This document shows positions 26,601 to 38,657 of a stretch of 64,000 nt of DNA, in pieces. The stretch spans positions 496,001 through 560,000 of the forward strand of contig JASJOG010000076.1 of assembly GCA_030142905.1 (NCBI GenBank). The letters run 5' to 3'. Made by a program: the position numbers and the translations under genes. Position 1 is the first letter of the stretch, and the number at the start of each line of letters is the position of its first letter. The DNA is from Heliopora coerulea (lineage: Eukaryota; Cnidaria; Anthozoa; Scleralcyonacea; Helioporidae). The notes under the pieces are model-generated. The model was not told where the DNA came from and made no database searches. It was given only the letters and a program-made list of their open reading frames with translations.

Positions 26601-29600
26601 CAAACAAACCTTGTCGTGAGCCTTTTCTGTAAGGTGGACACCTAGTTTTGTGATTTCATTCTCCTACAAACAAAAACACCATCCAGTAATAAATTAAAAG
26701 TGTGGAAATACATAGAGACACTTTTTCTTCCTTAGGTTTGACCTGTTAACACAAGCATTCATCAGAGCGACTGTTAACAACTTGTTGGGTGAAGTCATAT
26801 AAACTTTTACTACGTAGATTTTGATGCTTTGGTGGGAGGATACCTTGTGTGGAACAGTGAAACCATTTAACAATTAGATTATGAACTCGAGATTTCTATG
26901 AGGTGAAAGTTGACAAGGGCGAAGCCATTGTCAACTATCACCTCATAGAAATTGAGAGCGAATAATCTAATTGTTTTAGTAGAAACACTTAACAAAGAAC
27001 AATTTTCGTTTTCTCTGGGATTGCACTTTCAAGTAAGCATTCTATTTCGTCTTCAGAAACTTCACAAAAACGAGAGGCAGAAGCCATTTTCGCTACTCGC
27101 TATCTATCGACGAATAGATAGCGAGTAGGGTAGCCAATCAGAATGCAGCATTTGCAATAGTATTCGACTAAGTTTCTACTAAATGGTGTTAGTACTAGCA
27201 AAAACATGTAATTTGAGGTCTTTTAAAAGAGATTCAAGTACTTTTTCCAGTAAATTAAGAAGGAAAACTTGGAAAATGGGTGTCAAACTGGTATATGTTT
27301 TGCTTTTTGAGATGACAAACAATGCTGATTCACATTTTCTACACAAATGCACCTGTGATGTGAAGTTGGTAGCTCTTTAGCATGTTTAAACTACTGGTGG
27401 TATTACTGGCACAAAATTCAAGGAATTTCCACAATCTTTATTGATTTGTGTGCCTTTCTAGGCCTGGACTTATTTTTTTAAGATTCAAGGACTTTCAAGG
27501 ATTTTCAAGGACCATGGGAATCTTGAATACAAAAGATCAATTGCTGTCAACAAAACAGAATTATTCCTATCTAGAATAAAATGACATAATTTAGTCTGTT
27601 ATGTTTTATCTTGAGGCAATTATTGAATGATTAGATACATGGACGTACCTTCCATGCCAGTTTTGTTGACCAAACTTTAATTGTTAAATCTTGACTTCCA
27701 CTGACAACAAACGACCTTTTGGTTCTGATAAAATGAAACAGTGAAAAACACACCAAGCTTTAGATTTTCTATACTTAAATATTGTAACTTTCACCATATC
27801 CACTTATGTATACTTATAAAGTACCTTATTATATACTGATTACTTATTAACCAAGTGTGAGGTCTGTACGGGAAAGTATTTGCCTGAGGTTTTCATGCAG
27901 ACCGAACGACGAAGGAGCGAGGTCGGTGCGGAAAAAACCGAGGTCAAATACTTTCCCGTACAGAACGAACAAACGAGGTTAATAAGGAACTTATTATATG
28001 GCTTTTGGCTCCTTTCTTCATCGCTTTTAACGAAACTTTGTGTTCTTGAACTATTGGCTTAGGTTTACTTGCTTGTTTTTACCTATTACTTCGTGGTTTT
28101 TTGAATCTATTCATCTAGTTTTCTCCTTAAAATTATTGTTGAGAACGTTTAACTTCTTTTTTCGTAGTTTGTTTTTACAAATCTTTTGTAAAACGTACCT
28201 GAATCTGGCTTGTCTTTCTTCAAATCAACTCGGAAATTTTCCCGCCCAAACCAGCCGGTCTGTACGAAAAACACAGAATAAGAAATGACCAGAAGGGTCA
28301 CTTGTGGATCTAACGTGTCCCCACTTTTTTGGAGCCGTTCACATACTCTTCGCTCGGCCAAAGTCGTCGCAGCCAGTAAACTGCAGCCAGCTCAACAAGG
28401 ATTTAATCTACGAAATGCGGTGTTGGCTCAGTAAAATGGCTATATCTTGAAAAGTATTTGACCGATTTTCATTCATCGAAGACTGGTTGAGGAGGAAAGG
28501 TAAGTGATATTTCTGGTAACTATAAGTAATAAAAAGATTCCCAACTGTTAAATTTAGATGCATAATATTATTTATAGGTATTTAGACGTATTAGTTTCCA
28601 CAGCAAGGAACGATAATGAACATTATAAACAAATCAACCCATAGTTTTAAGTCTATCACAAGTCGAAGTTATTTCATACATTACATAAGAAAAGCCTGTT
28701 GTTGCATAGCTGTGACTGTACCAGGGTAAATTGCGACTCTGTATGATTGTTATTCATTGTGACATTAATTTGTCTCAAAGACGCTTAATATTACTTCAGG
28801 AACTTGATTGTTGATTACTGAACCTTATACTAGCGCACAGACTTCAATATCCAAGCCTTAGATTAAGCTGACAGAAAAAGAGTTCATCAGAGAAAGAAAA
28901 GAAACTATTGATTGTGCGGGCCGCACGAATGACCTACTCATATAAGAGTATACGTCTAAATTTAACAGGTGGGAACTTTTTTATAACTTATAGTTACCAG
29001 AAATACTATCACTTGCCTTTCCTCTTAAACCAGTCTTCATAGAATGAAAATCGGTCTAATACTTTTCAAGATATAGCCATTTTACTGAGCCAACACTGCA
29101 TTTCGTAGATTAAATCCTTGTTGAGCTGGCTGCAGTTTACTGGCTGCGAGGATTTTGAAGGAGCAAAGGGTCTGGGGACGGTTTCGAAAAAGTGTGGACA
29201 AAAACTTCAAAGGTTCCGACACGAGTGACCTTTTTGGTCATTTCTTATTCTGTGACGAAAACCTTATTGCACGGCTAGGCAGCCAATCAGCGTGCGTCAC
29301 TTTGCGTACAGATCGCATAGCGAGCTCAGCCATATAATAATTACATATACTTATATACTAATAAGTTTTTTCTATTTATAAAATAAAACATATTCCAAAA
29401 AGTGTCATCCTTAACTTGCAATTGAAGTAAACAAGAATTTACAAGAAGTAATACGGTAACATTTCAACACTATTTCAGGATCATTATAAAATATTACCAT
29501 ATTGTCAAAATATTACTGTATTACTTCTTGTCAATTCTTTTTTACTTCAATTGCAAGAATGACATTTTTTTTTAATGTTTTATTTTATATTTTCTTAAAC

Positions 29601-32600
29601 TGTCAGCTGGTTATGGTTTTCTTCTATTTCTTTTTGTCTATTTGTTTTTAAATCTTTCAATAATTTAATTGAGTATAATTTTAACGTTTTAAGTGGTGAG
29701 GACATGCACAAATACAAGATATGCACACAACCTCTGAAAACCTTTTTACAAACTAAATTGGGGAAAGCAACATTCCTCTGTATTGTTTATGGATGAATGG
29801 AACAAGATACCAGACAGTATTAAATATCTCAAGAGTTTGGTAGATTTTAAGTCTACATTAAAGAAATATGTATCTTTGTAATTCTAATTAGTATTTTGTT
29901 TATGTGTATGTTTGATTTCAAAACTTTTATCTAACTTGTAAATTGAGGGTCCTCCTGAAAAGCACCAATGGTGAGTGAGGTTATTCCTCATTAAATATTG
30001 ATAAGAAAACAAACAAACAAAAAAACAAACTTATCACTAAGGTTATGATTATTATTGTCATGAAAATTGCTATGATCATAATTATCATCATCATCACCAT
30101 TGTCATCATCATCATCATCACCACCATCATCATCATCACCATTATCATCATCATGATCATCATGATCATCATCGTCATCATCATCACCATCATCATCATC
30201 ACAATCATCATCACCATTATCATCATCATGATCATCATCATCATCATCACCACCATCATCATCATCATCATCATCATCACCATTATCATCATCATCGTCA
30301 TCATCAGCACCATCATCATCATCATCACCATTATCATCATCATGATCATCATGATCATCATGATCATCATCATCATCATCACCACCATCATCATCATCAT
30401 CATCACAATCATCATTAGCATTATCATCACCATCATCGTCATCGTCATCATCAGCACCATCATCATCATCATCACCATCATCATTACTATCATCATCATC
30501 ATTATTATAATCATCATCATCAACATTGTCATCATTGTGATTGTCATTACCAGTACTATCATTGCCAGTACTATCATTACTATCATTAACATTACATAAT
30601 AATCATCACTGAAATCACCAATATCATCAGAGCATCACAGTAATTCATAACAAATATCACTAATATTGTCATGATTATTAAATTAATCATCATCACTTCC
30701 ATCACCATTAGCACTGTCATCATCATCATCATCATTATCATGACCATAATAAATACTATTAACATTGTCATTTGCACCATCTGTACATGTACATCATTAT
30801 AACTACCTTCACATTACCATTATATCTGTATTGTTATCATTATCATCATCATGTCAACTATACCTTGACCAAGCAACACACCCAACTGCATGAGTGTGGC
30901 CTTTACCAAGACCCACAGGTGTCACATCTCCAGAGTTCTGTCTCTTCCAAATCCTAACTGTATTGTCCTGATAAAGACATGAAAGGGTAATCAAAACTGT
31001 CATTTTACCCACAAAGCAAGCAGTTGAGAAAATACTGTAGTTTGCAGGTTTATTTTCCCAAAAATGAACAAATCAAACTGAAAAGCAACTAGGGTTCTTC
31101 CGAGTAGTTTTATCTGCAAAAAAAGAGAGACATATAACTGTTATCATTCTAAAACTATTTTACTTACTTTGGATCCAGTCACCAACAGATCCCCACAATG
31201 ATGTACATCCAAACAAAGCACAATATCTGTAAATATTAGACAGAAAACAGTTACTGTAGGTGAGACAGTAGAACTGAATCACACCCTTGAAATACCAAAG
31301 TAAAGTACTTCCAATCAATTAAAATATTAAAGAGGAAGTATAGAATTTTCACATTACCTGAGTGACCAGCTAACAACTGACAGTCCATGGTAGTCAGATT
31401 ATAAAGACGAACTTGGTTACTGTTGGTGGCAACCACAACATGATGGTCAGATGAACCAAGAAATTTCATATCAAGAATTTCATCATTATAGCCAACAAAC
31501 TGAAACACAATTTGGATGAAAATGTTGATCATTGTTAAGCCTTCAAAATTAGATTAAACTCAAGGGACTGCTGATGGACAAGGTACATGTGAAAGAGTAA
31601 TGTCAATTTTTTCAAGGTTGAATGGTATTAAGCAATCAATGACCAGGCTGGACAAAAACAGATGGATATGCAGAAATTTCTCACGGAGGGATTATGCTGA
31701 GGTGTAAGATTGTAGGAGTTATAAGAAAGACAAGCGTAAATATGCAAAATGAAGACAAGCAAAACAGGAGCTACAGATTCTGTTTTCAAGTTTTGTCATT
31801 TATTTTTCTTGAATTATTAAAAAGATTTGAAGATTGAAAAACCTTGGAGATTTTAATCTGACATGAATCATGGTATAGCACCATAAACTCTGCAAATTCT
31901 CTGGTAGTCCTTATGCCATTTGGTCACTGAGAGAATTGGTTGTCAGATTCCAGTCTTGGGTATGTTAGTGAGAGTAAGAAATGTCGCCAACATAAATCAG
32001 TTTGTTTATGCCCTAAATTTTCTTGGGGGACAACTGCCCCCTCCCCCAATTTTTCTGCCTGCTAGATTAGTAGATTCTTCCCTGTAAATAAACTAAAGTT
32101 TCAATGAATTCAAACAAAATTGAGTACCATATATTTACTGTGCACTGTACTCAGCAAAATGTTTATAAATTACTCATACTTGTTTTACTTGCTTCAGTCC
32201 ATCAAAACTATACAGCAGTATGTTGTGATCAGCTGTAACAATGGCAATGGCTTGGATATTCTGGCAGAGTGCTGCTTGAATGACAGAGTCTCCATGGGTT
32301 TCACATTCTTCGATATTACTGGATACAGAAAGGCTTTTGTGGACAGGCTGTTGAAACACACATGTGCGACTACCCAGGCTCCAGATCTTCAAGATTCCTA
32401 CACAAACATGAACCAGCTTTTTCAGCCATGATTTTTTAGCAAGCATATTCTGTATCAAATGAACAATAAAAAGAAGTACAATTGGAAAGTAATCAGAAAA
32501 TGCTACTTAAAAGCAAAAAAAAAAATTCACAGGATCTATTTTGCATCAAGCATTCATAGCAGTCTAGATAAATGTAGGTTAACCATATCTGGGCCAAGGA

Positions 32601-35600
32601 GGGACCAAATTGGTTCTCTACATGTGGTTGCAAGGTTAAATCAATTCCCTTGACTAATTTTTATGAATCTTCCAACATGTGTCCACATGAATCCCTGGTG
32701 GCCTTCATACCAGAAACAGCCTCACAAATACACGGTTAAAATGCAATTAATAAACATTATTTTAAGCAACAGCCACTTTATAAATAAAAGCAACAGAATA
32801 GTTGCAATAGAGGCAGTGACACATCTAGTGGAAGTGCCTGAACACTGGCATGAACAAACAAAGAGAAATATTGAGCAGCTTCTTGATATGGACAGGGCTA
32901 CTGTAGAAGCTGAGGGGGAAAATAAACAAAATTCAGAAACATTGCATTATACATGAGTAAATACTTAGAAAAAATAACCTTTTGTTCCACAAGTTAAAAA
33001 ATATTTATCATTTTCTAGTGAAGAATCAATTGGCAATTTCACTTCTGCTGGTAACATTAGCACTGCTTCTATTGCCTAGGAAATGATAAAAAGCCAATTA
33101 TTTAGTATAAATTAGTCCTTTTTGTAAAAACTATTTCAAGGGTTGCTACAAAATAATGTGGCTTAAAGTTTATACTTGATTCATTTTACTATGTGATTCC
33201 CATCTCCTCATTTAGGTGTTTCAATTTTGTCTAAAAGGTGGGGCATGACTAAAATTTAGTGAATGTACAATAATGCAGAAAAAGGTGCGGGGGTCCAGTG
33301 TAGATAGCTTAGATAAAACAGCAGTGTTCTTGAGGTATACACTATCTAAAAGATAGAAAAAAAAGCTTCTCGATGTTTCAAGCAAAGGCCCTTAATTAAT
33401 CTCCTGATAAAGGGCCTTCGCTTGAAATGTCAAGAACCTTTTTTTCTATCTTTTAGATAGTGTATACCTCAAGAATGCCAATGCAGAAAAAGATTTAATA
33501 GATGGAAAAGGTTATTATTCTATAATGAAATATGAATCTTCTTTGAAATTACTATCTGTAGATATACTTCACATCCATTAATTCTCCCTTATCCATGGGG
33601 GAAAGTTATCCCAAAATGAGCATTAAATGCCCATAATGCAACTGTAATAAATATCTATTCATATCTTTGCTAAACTATATGCAAGAAAGGTTTTTACTTT
33701 TATTCTCTTCATTAAGAATGAGGGATTATGGATCTTTTTAGAATCACACATGTATAGTGTGGAATGTTTATTTACATATGCTAAAACTCAAAAAAAAATA
33801 CAAACCTCAAATGAAGGAATTGTCTTCAAAATTTTCCTGTTGGGTAAGTCCCAGATATTGATCACATTATCTCGACCTGAGCTAGAAAAATAATTGGAAT
33901 AAGCAAGATAATACGATACAGTAATACTATGAAAGAGTCAAAGAAACTAATGAAAGTTAAGGTTAAATGCTTTAATGCTTTCTTGGGTTATGTTTATATT
34001 AATCAAACCATATGGAAGGACAATAGCACTGGGGAGTTCAATTATATCACTGAATATACATTTAATGAAAATTCCATTAACACAAAATATTTTTAAGGAA
34101 CTACGTAATCAAAACATTTACAGACATTTTGGTGACAAAAATACACACAGTAAAAACAAAAGAAAATATTAATTAAAAGAGATACACATTTAAATTCCTG
34201 TATCAGACATTACTTATGTACCATAATGTTTAGAATGTGTCAACTTCCTGATCAGTTTACAACTCAATTCTTAAATTGAACTGTAAACTAATTTGGAACT
34301 TATGACATTCAGGACCATTAGCAACAGCAAGGCAACATGATGAAAAGTAATGGATGCAGCTAAAATAATTATATAATTGCTACCTTATCATGATACTCTC
34401 CATATCTGGAAATGCCAGTGAAGTGACAACACTGTAGTGTCCCTCCAAAACTGATACACATCTAACACAAAAAGAATACGTAGCAGATGCTGACTACAAA
34501 GCAGTTTGATAAAAAAAGTTTGCAAAGTCAAATACAGATCCCCCCCATGGTAAACACAAAAGCTTGTAGCACTATAAAACCAAAAAATAAAATCAGGTTT
34601 TGCTGACTTGTCTTTCAGAATACAGTGGAGCCTCGCTATAACATGCATTGGTATAGCATGCAACTCGGTATGACATGGTAAATCTTTGGACCCCAAATTT
34701 CTCAGTCACTAAACTGATTGACAAACCTTGTTTGCTTGGTAGAACCATTGACCACAAGCAGATCATTAGTAGCCTGTTTCTCACCTCCGCAATTTGTTGC
34801 ATCATGCAAACAATCAAAAGTAACAGACTTCTTTAAAACAATATCTATTAAAACAATATCTAACTTACAATTACCACGTGTGTTTGTGTTATTTTTTACA
34901 GCTTTGATGCTTGTCATGTCAATGACAACGTATTCACGTTTTATACTTTCCTGTGACCTGCACCATTTCCCCATGCCAAATCCCTATTTTCGATATGTTT
35001 TGATATAACGTGCTTCAGCTATAACATGGTCATTTATGATGGACCCCACATACTACATTATAGTGAGGCTCCACTGTACTGACTCCTGGATTAAAGTTAA
35101 TAATCTACGGTACTGCTGGTAAATGATATAATTCGAAAGCATCATTCCACCTACAGGAACAACTTTACATTAAACTACAGCTTAAGTACCTGCTCTTATT
35201 AAGATCCCAGATACGGATTTTACAGTCATCTGATGCACTGAACAACTGAAGCTTCTCATGGTCAGGATGGAAATGAATTAAACTAGAAATAAAAAATAAG
35301 AAAAATTAGTGGGTATTTATTATTAGAATAGATTAGAGTATTAATAAGTACATGTACTGCTGGTATACTATAGGGCTTTGTATGTTATATACAAAATATT
35401 TATTCAAAGTGGCAAGGACAACATTAAAAAAAATCACTATCTTTACAGTCAGCAATGAAGATATTCTTTTTCAATGACAGAAATCCAACTATTTTTTTTT
35501 ATATATAAAGACTATCCAATACTTTCCAGTGATAAACAGTTAATCATATGATAAATAAATTTTACTAAAAACACTGAAAGACAAACCTTACAACACCTTG

Positions 35601-38600
35601 GGAGCCTTTTAAATTATGGGTATAATATTGTTTAATAACATCCCAAATTTTAATGGTGCTATCACTTGATCCTTTAAAAAGCAAGCAAGAAAAACACAAT
35701 TCAGTTATTTTAATTTAAGAATTTGTTACCTACTGTAAATAATACATATGATGTGCTAAAGTGTACGGCATATATCACATCAGAGGCTATTGGTTAGTTA
35801 ATGATACCTTGCACAAATATAACCCATTACACATCAGTGATAGTAGATCATCCAGGTTACCATAGTCTTGACAAAGACTGTTGGTGACTGACATTTCGAC
35901 GGCCTCAGCGGTGGTCATCTTCAGATTGACTCTGAAAATGACTGTCACTTAGGCCGTCGAAACATCAGTCACCAACAGTCTTTCTCAAGACTATAGTAAC
36001 CTGGACGATCTACTATCACTATCACCAGGCCTCTCAGGGGGACATGCACGAGCACACAGGTACGTTCCCCACTAATGTTACGTGCATGAATGATCACGTG
36101 CATAAATGTTAATTTCTGCTTGCCTGTCAAACTGTTTTGTTTTCAAAACACCCCCGTCTTGAATGAAAACCTTATCGCCTATGGAAACAACCCACTTTGG
36201 AGCAGAGAAGAGAAAGAGGCCATATTAGAGTGTGCTGTTGAAATATATGACATCAAACAGATGGAAAAAGGTCTCTCAACCAAATGAAATTATGTCAGTG
36301 AGAAATATCGTTAACATTGTTGACAAGGTCCATGCAACACTTGACCAAGATGAAAGCAGTAGTAAGGACAGTGAATTTGAACTTTTCCAAGAGGAATTCA
36401 AAAGTGACTCAGACTGAAGCAATATCTTAATGTTTCTGTTCCTTCTTTTGTTATAAAAAACATTGATAAAAAAACAATGTCATTGATATGACATTGTATT
36501 CATATCGGAATGAGATTAATGTAATAACAAGAAAATTGAAAAATTTTTTATTTTCTTGACAACCCCCTCCCTCTCCAATTTGTTGTTAATTAATTGCACA
36601 TGCAACGTAATCTGCCCATGCGATAGACCGCTTGTGCCAAATTTCGAATGTGAGAGGCCTGTAACATATACCGATTCTCCCAGGTTCAAACCATTTACTT
36701 TATATAATCCATTGCAAAATGTCTTGCAGTAAAAGTTGAAATTATACTTTACCTGTTGCTAACAATGTTGACGTAGAATCAAATATCATAGACGATATTG
36801 GCCCTTTGTTGATTGCCTGTAAAATACAATTTATATTAATGTTTATACTTCAGGGTATGCCCCCAATGAGTACCCGGTTAACAGTCAATAATACTAAGCA
36901 AAAATTGCAAGCAACCATTCTATGATTACTTAATAAAGTTTTATAAAAAAACTCTTCCAAAACATATAAAAAAGATTGCAAAACATACTTTCCATGATCT
37001 AACACACTTTGCATTTTTCCAATCCCAATGTTTCAGTAATAAATTTTTACTTGATGTGACTAAAATCTAAAACATGTCAAACAGTAAGTTGTTGTCAGTT
37101 AGCAGAAAAATAAAAGCTGCAATCATTTCTCTCAGCATCAAATGTTATAACACATTGTGGATATGATCTTCACGGGTTAAAAGTACAAAATGAACAACAG
37201 CAACAATAGCAAACAAAGCAGCAAAGGATACTAAGAAAAACAAAAAATAGTTAATAACAAAAATAAATCATTACCTCATCATCAGGACTTATGGCAAAAC
37301 ATGAAATGACATCATCTTCCTAAGAAAATACAGGGTATACATCAAGTAAATTTTTAAAAAATTAATTTTTAAACTGTTTCTACATTTGAGTCCCCAAATC
37401 CATGCCTTCTCAATGAACAGACACAAGCAATGCAAGCTAGATCTAAACTCCTATTAAAGATGACAGTTGTTAATGTTTCCTAAAGTTTTTAATGCAACCA
37501 ATATAATTTTGGCTTAGACGTGTATAGTGCTAAATATTGTTTGACTGATAAATCAGTATATTTAGAATAAGCATCACAAGCATTCTCCCTTTGTCTAATA
37601 ATATCTTTGTTTGAGATCTGTTTTATAATACTGTACAGTGGTAATGACCAATGGGTACAGACATAGAGCCAGTCTATGATCAACCATCAATACTTTTATT
37701 TTGAGCCTGCTATTAAACTTCAATTCAATGGTTAACATCTGTGTACAAGTCCTGGATTAAGAATGCAACAAAAGGAAGCAAGTCTTGCATCCCAGAGTGT
37801 GTTTTGGGTCTGCATGCTCATGCCTTATGTAGAATTTATCCCTTTCACTCTCACAGAGGTGATTCAGGATTTTATTTTGGCTATCACCAGAGGAATTTCG
37901 AGAAAAATAAATAAAACAGCAAATAATATCATGAGCTATAGCAGCAGAACAGTACCTCAGAAATGGTTTGAACAACCTTTCCACTCTCAACATTCACAAT
38001 TTGAACTTTCTCAGAACAACTACAGAACACAACTTCTTCACTGGATGAAAACTGAAAAAAATTTAAATAGGATACCGAAATGTCATGCTTGTACTGCATA
38101 ATATGCTGGCATTAAATGATTACATTACCTTATTTAACTTTATTCGAGTTTGCTTGCTTATCATTAGTTGTGTATCTTTGCCACTGATGAGTCAGGTGGA
38201 AAGTGCAATCGTGATGTTATTTGCTGGGCTATCATATTTATATCATGATAGTTGTATGTCTGTTCGTGACTACATTGTTTCTATCTTTCAATGTGAAAGT
38301 GGGCTTCATACTGCTCTCTAGTAAGCTCCTCTGTGAATATGATGAGGTTGGTGAAGTTACTAATTATTAGAAATTTAGGTTATTTTCCGAGGGGGCTTGT
38401 ATTCATTACTATCCTCAGCGATTTACCCATACCTGAACCTTTCCTCCAGTGTAGAAAGCATCATGTTTGGTTATTACTTTGTAACTAACAAAAAAAAAGA
38501 TAAACGTTTGCATGAAGGCGAAGAAATAGGTCGAAATATGGCCACACATGAAACAAATTTATCGTGCATTTTATGAAAAACAACGGTGGAGAGTAAACGG

Positions 38601-38657
38601 TTCTTACTTCGACTTGAGCTTTACGGCTTTTCCTGACACTTCTACTTCGTTCAGCAT
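20676..38657 (-). CDS. TBL3/UTP13-like WD40 protein of the small-subunit processome, 29 exons
   Basis: Transducin beta-like 3, ortholog of yeast Utp13, a UTP-B component that acts in the nucleolus on pre-18S rRNA. Exons from 5' to 3' (minus strand): 38608-38657, 38433-38484, 37956-38051, 37275-37319, 36989-37066, 36753-36816, 35587-35671, 35190-35282, 34384-34461, 33806-33881, 32979-33075, 32180-32397, 31358-31499, 31168-31226, 30864-30967, 27649-27724, 26610-26663, 25997-26068, 24882-25111, 24534-24612, 24341-24418, 23715-23773, 23101-23204, 22919-22990, 22764-22829, 22449-22541, 22029-22063, 21611-21678, 20676-20946. All junctions are GT..AG and phases close to 897 codons plus stop (human form about 808). 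Two WD40 propellers cover about residues 30-642; hallmark strings include GHRRGVWCVQFSP and ATGSQDKTAK. The Utp13 domain follows at about 643-808, starting DVTEEEEEQ and holding EALLPYTERHFERM. The last 89 residues are a Glu/Thr/Asn-rich tail I do not recognise. An in-frame TAA lies 12 bp upstream of the ATG. It shares a short 5' region with the AlbA_2 gene. Confidence 0.95.
23872..24210. repeat. 30-bp minisatellite in a TBL3 intron
   Basis: A 30-bp unit (AGATGGTAAGTATCAGTGTC plus AGATGGTACC) occurs about three times in tandem at 24119-24208, and once more, isolated, at 23871-23907. It lies in the intron between the last WD40 exon and the first Utp13-domain exon. On the + strand each unit carries GGTAAGTAT, a textbook splice-donor sequence, but this is antisense to TBL3. 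Confidence 0.9.
25206..25341. mobile_element. Foldback MITE, copy A
   Basis: Inverted repeat of about 45-bp arms: AGTCTTGAGAAAGAATGTTG on the left and CAACAGTCTTTCTCAAGACT on the right, with TGACATTTCGACGGCC and a matching inverted copy inside. A GATGATGATGATC tract lies in the loop. The same element recurs at 35836-36020, also in a TBL3 intron. Non-coding, no transposase. Confidence 0.85.
26870..26974. mobile_element. Foldback hairpin in a TBL3 intron
   Basis: Arms of about 45 bp: CAATTAGATTATGAACTCGA to GAGGTGAAAGTTGACA on the left, and TGTCAACTATCACCTCATAG to AATAATCTAATTG on the right, with a short loop. A second small hairpin, with perfect 15-bp arms (CTACTCGCTATCTAT and its complement, 6-base loop), lies at 27093-27128. 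Both look like miniature inverted-repeat transposons. Confidence 0.8.
27093..27128. repeat. Perfect 15-bp hairpin
   Basis: CTACTCGCTATCTAT at 27093-27107 and ATAGATAGCGAGTAG at 27114-27128 are exact complements around a 6-base loop. It lies in the intron before TBL3 exon 17 and is probably part of a small foldback element. Confidence 0.8.
27863..27963. repeat. Short inverted repeat
   Basis: CTGTACGGGAAAGTATTTG on the left pairs with CAAATACTTTCCCGTACAG on the right, with GAGGTTTT and AAAACC inside. It lies just outside the larger foldback at 28259-29263, and the two may be parts of one composite element. Confidence 0.75.
28259..29263. mobile_element. Foldback element of about 1.0 kb in TBL3 intron 15
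   Basis: Left arm 28259-28562 and right arm 28954-29263 are imperfect inverted copies. Paired landmarks are AGAATAAGAAATGACCA with TGGTCATTTCTTATTCT, GCAGCCAGTAAACTGCAGCC with GGCTGCAGTTTACTGGCTGC, and AAAATGGCTATATCTTGAAA with its complement. The loop of about 390 bp is AT-rich and non-coding. No transposase is visible. It is probably a non-autonomous DNA transposon. Confidence 0.8.
29704..29881 (+). pseudogene. Fragment of a non-LTR retrotransposon reverse transcriptase (C-terminal tail)
   Basis: The frame 29792-29881 reads DEWNKIPDSIKYLKSLVDFK and then ends at a stop a few residues later. This W-N-x-I-P-x-x-I...SL..FK..LK pattern is typical of the extreme C-terminus of animal non-LTR (CR1/L2/RTE-like) reverse transcriptases. 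The preceding HKYK at about 29707 fits the usual HxYxTR motif in another frame, so at least one frameshift has occurred. It is a dead 5'-truncated insertion in the TBL3 intron. Confidence 0.55.
30045..30760. repeat. Long imperfect (ATC)n microsatellite in TBL3 intron 15
   Basis: About 700 bp dominated by CAT/ATC triplets with interruptions (CACCAT, ATGATC, GTCATC). It ends about 100 bp before the acceptor side of exon 15 (30864-30967). Because the unit is a triplet, frames remain open on both strands, giving poly-Ile and poly-Met translations of up to 203 codons. These are artefacts, not genes. Confidence 0.95.
32663..32956 (+). other. 97-codon open frame inside a TBL3 intron, unrecognised
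   Basis: An open frame on the strand opposite TBL3, within the intron between exons 11 and 12. Its second half (residues about 45-97) has a balanced, charged composition, with strings such as HWHEQTKRNIEQLLDMD, unlike the surrounding AT-rich noise. I do not recognise a family. It might be a remnant of an inserted coding sequence or chance. Confidence 0.25.
33327..33475. mobile_element. 149-bp foldback MITE
   Basis: TTCTTGAGGTATACACTATC at the left end pairs with GATAGTGTATACCTCAAGAA at the right end. The inner arms AAAAGATAGAAAAA, GTTTCAAGC and AAAGGCCCTT are also mirrored. Arms are about 65 bp with a short loop. It lies in the TBL3 intron between exons 10 and 11. Confidence 0.85.
34621..35078. 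mobile_element. Non-autonomous Tigger/pogo-like DNA transposon, 454 bp plus TA duplication
   Basis: Terminal inverted repeats CAGTGGAGCCTCGCTATA (34623 on) and TATAGTGAGGCTCCACTG (ending 35076) differ at one base and are flanked by TA on both sides, the target duplication expected for Tc1/mariner-pogo elements. A motif like CTATAACATG recurs near both ends. TIRs beginning CAGTGGAGCCTCG are known from pogo/Tigger-type elements; this assignment is from memory. The interior has short open frames only and no DDE transposase, so it is non-autonomous. It is inserted in a TBL3 intron between exons 8 and 9. Confidence 0.75.
35836..36020. mobile_element. Foldback MITE, copy B
   Basis: The same family as copy A at 25206-25341, sharing GTTGGTGACTGACATTTCGA and AACAGTCTTTCTCAAGACT, but with longer arms: AGTGATAGTAGATC at the left end pairs with GATCTACTATCACT at the right end. 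It sits in TBL3 intron 6, directly before an unrecognised decayed open frame. Confidence 0.85.
36150..36417 (+). pseudogene. Decayed coding fragment in TBL3 intron 6, unrecognised
   Basis: Two overlapping + strand frames (ending 36287 and 36417) look like one former coding sequence broken within a run of five A's near 36269. The first reads through REEKEAILECAVEIYDIKQM; the second ends in an acidic tail, SEFELFQEEFKSDSD. An acidic C-terminus of this kind occurs in some DNA-transposon transposases, but I cannot assign a family. It lies just after foldback copy B and may be part of a mobile element or a retrocopy. Confidence 0.4.

Noticed and set aside
29981..30599. Methionine- and isoleucine-rich frames of 184-203 codons
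   Set aside because: They are translations of the ATC/GAT triplet repeat, open in several frames on both strands because the unit is three bases long.
38085..38321. + strand frame inside TBL3 intron 2
   Set aside because: No recognisable motif, and it is confined to an intron. Hydrophobic runs come from T-rich sequence.
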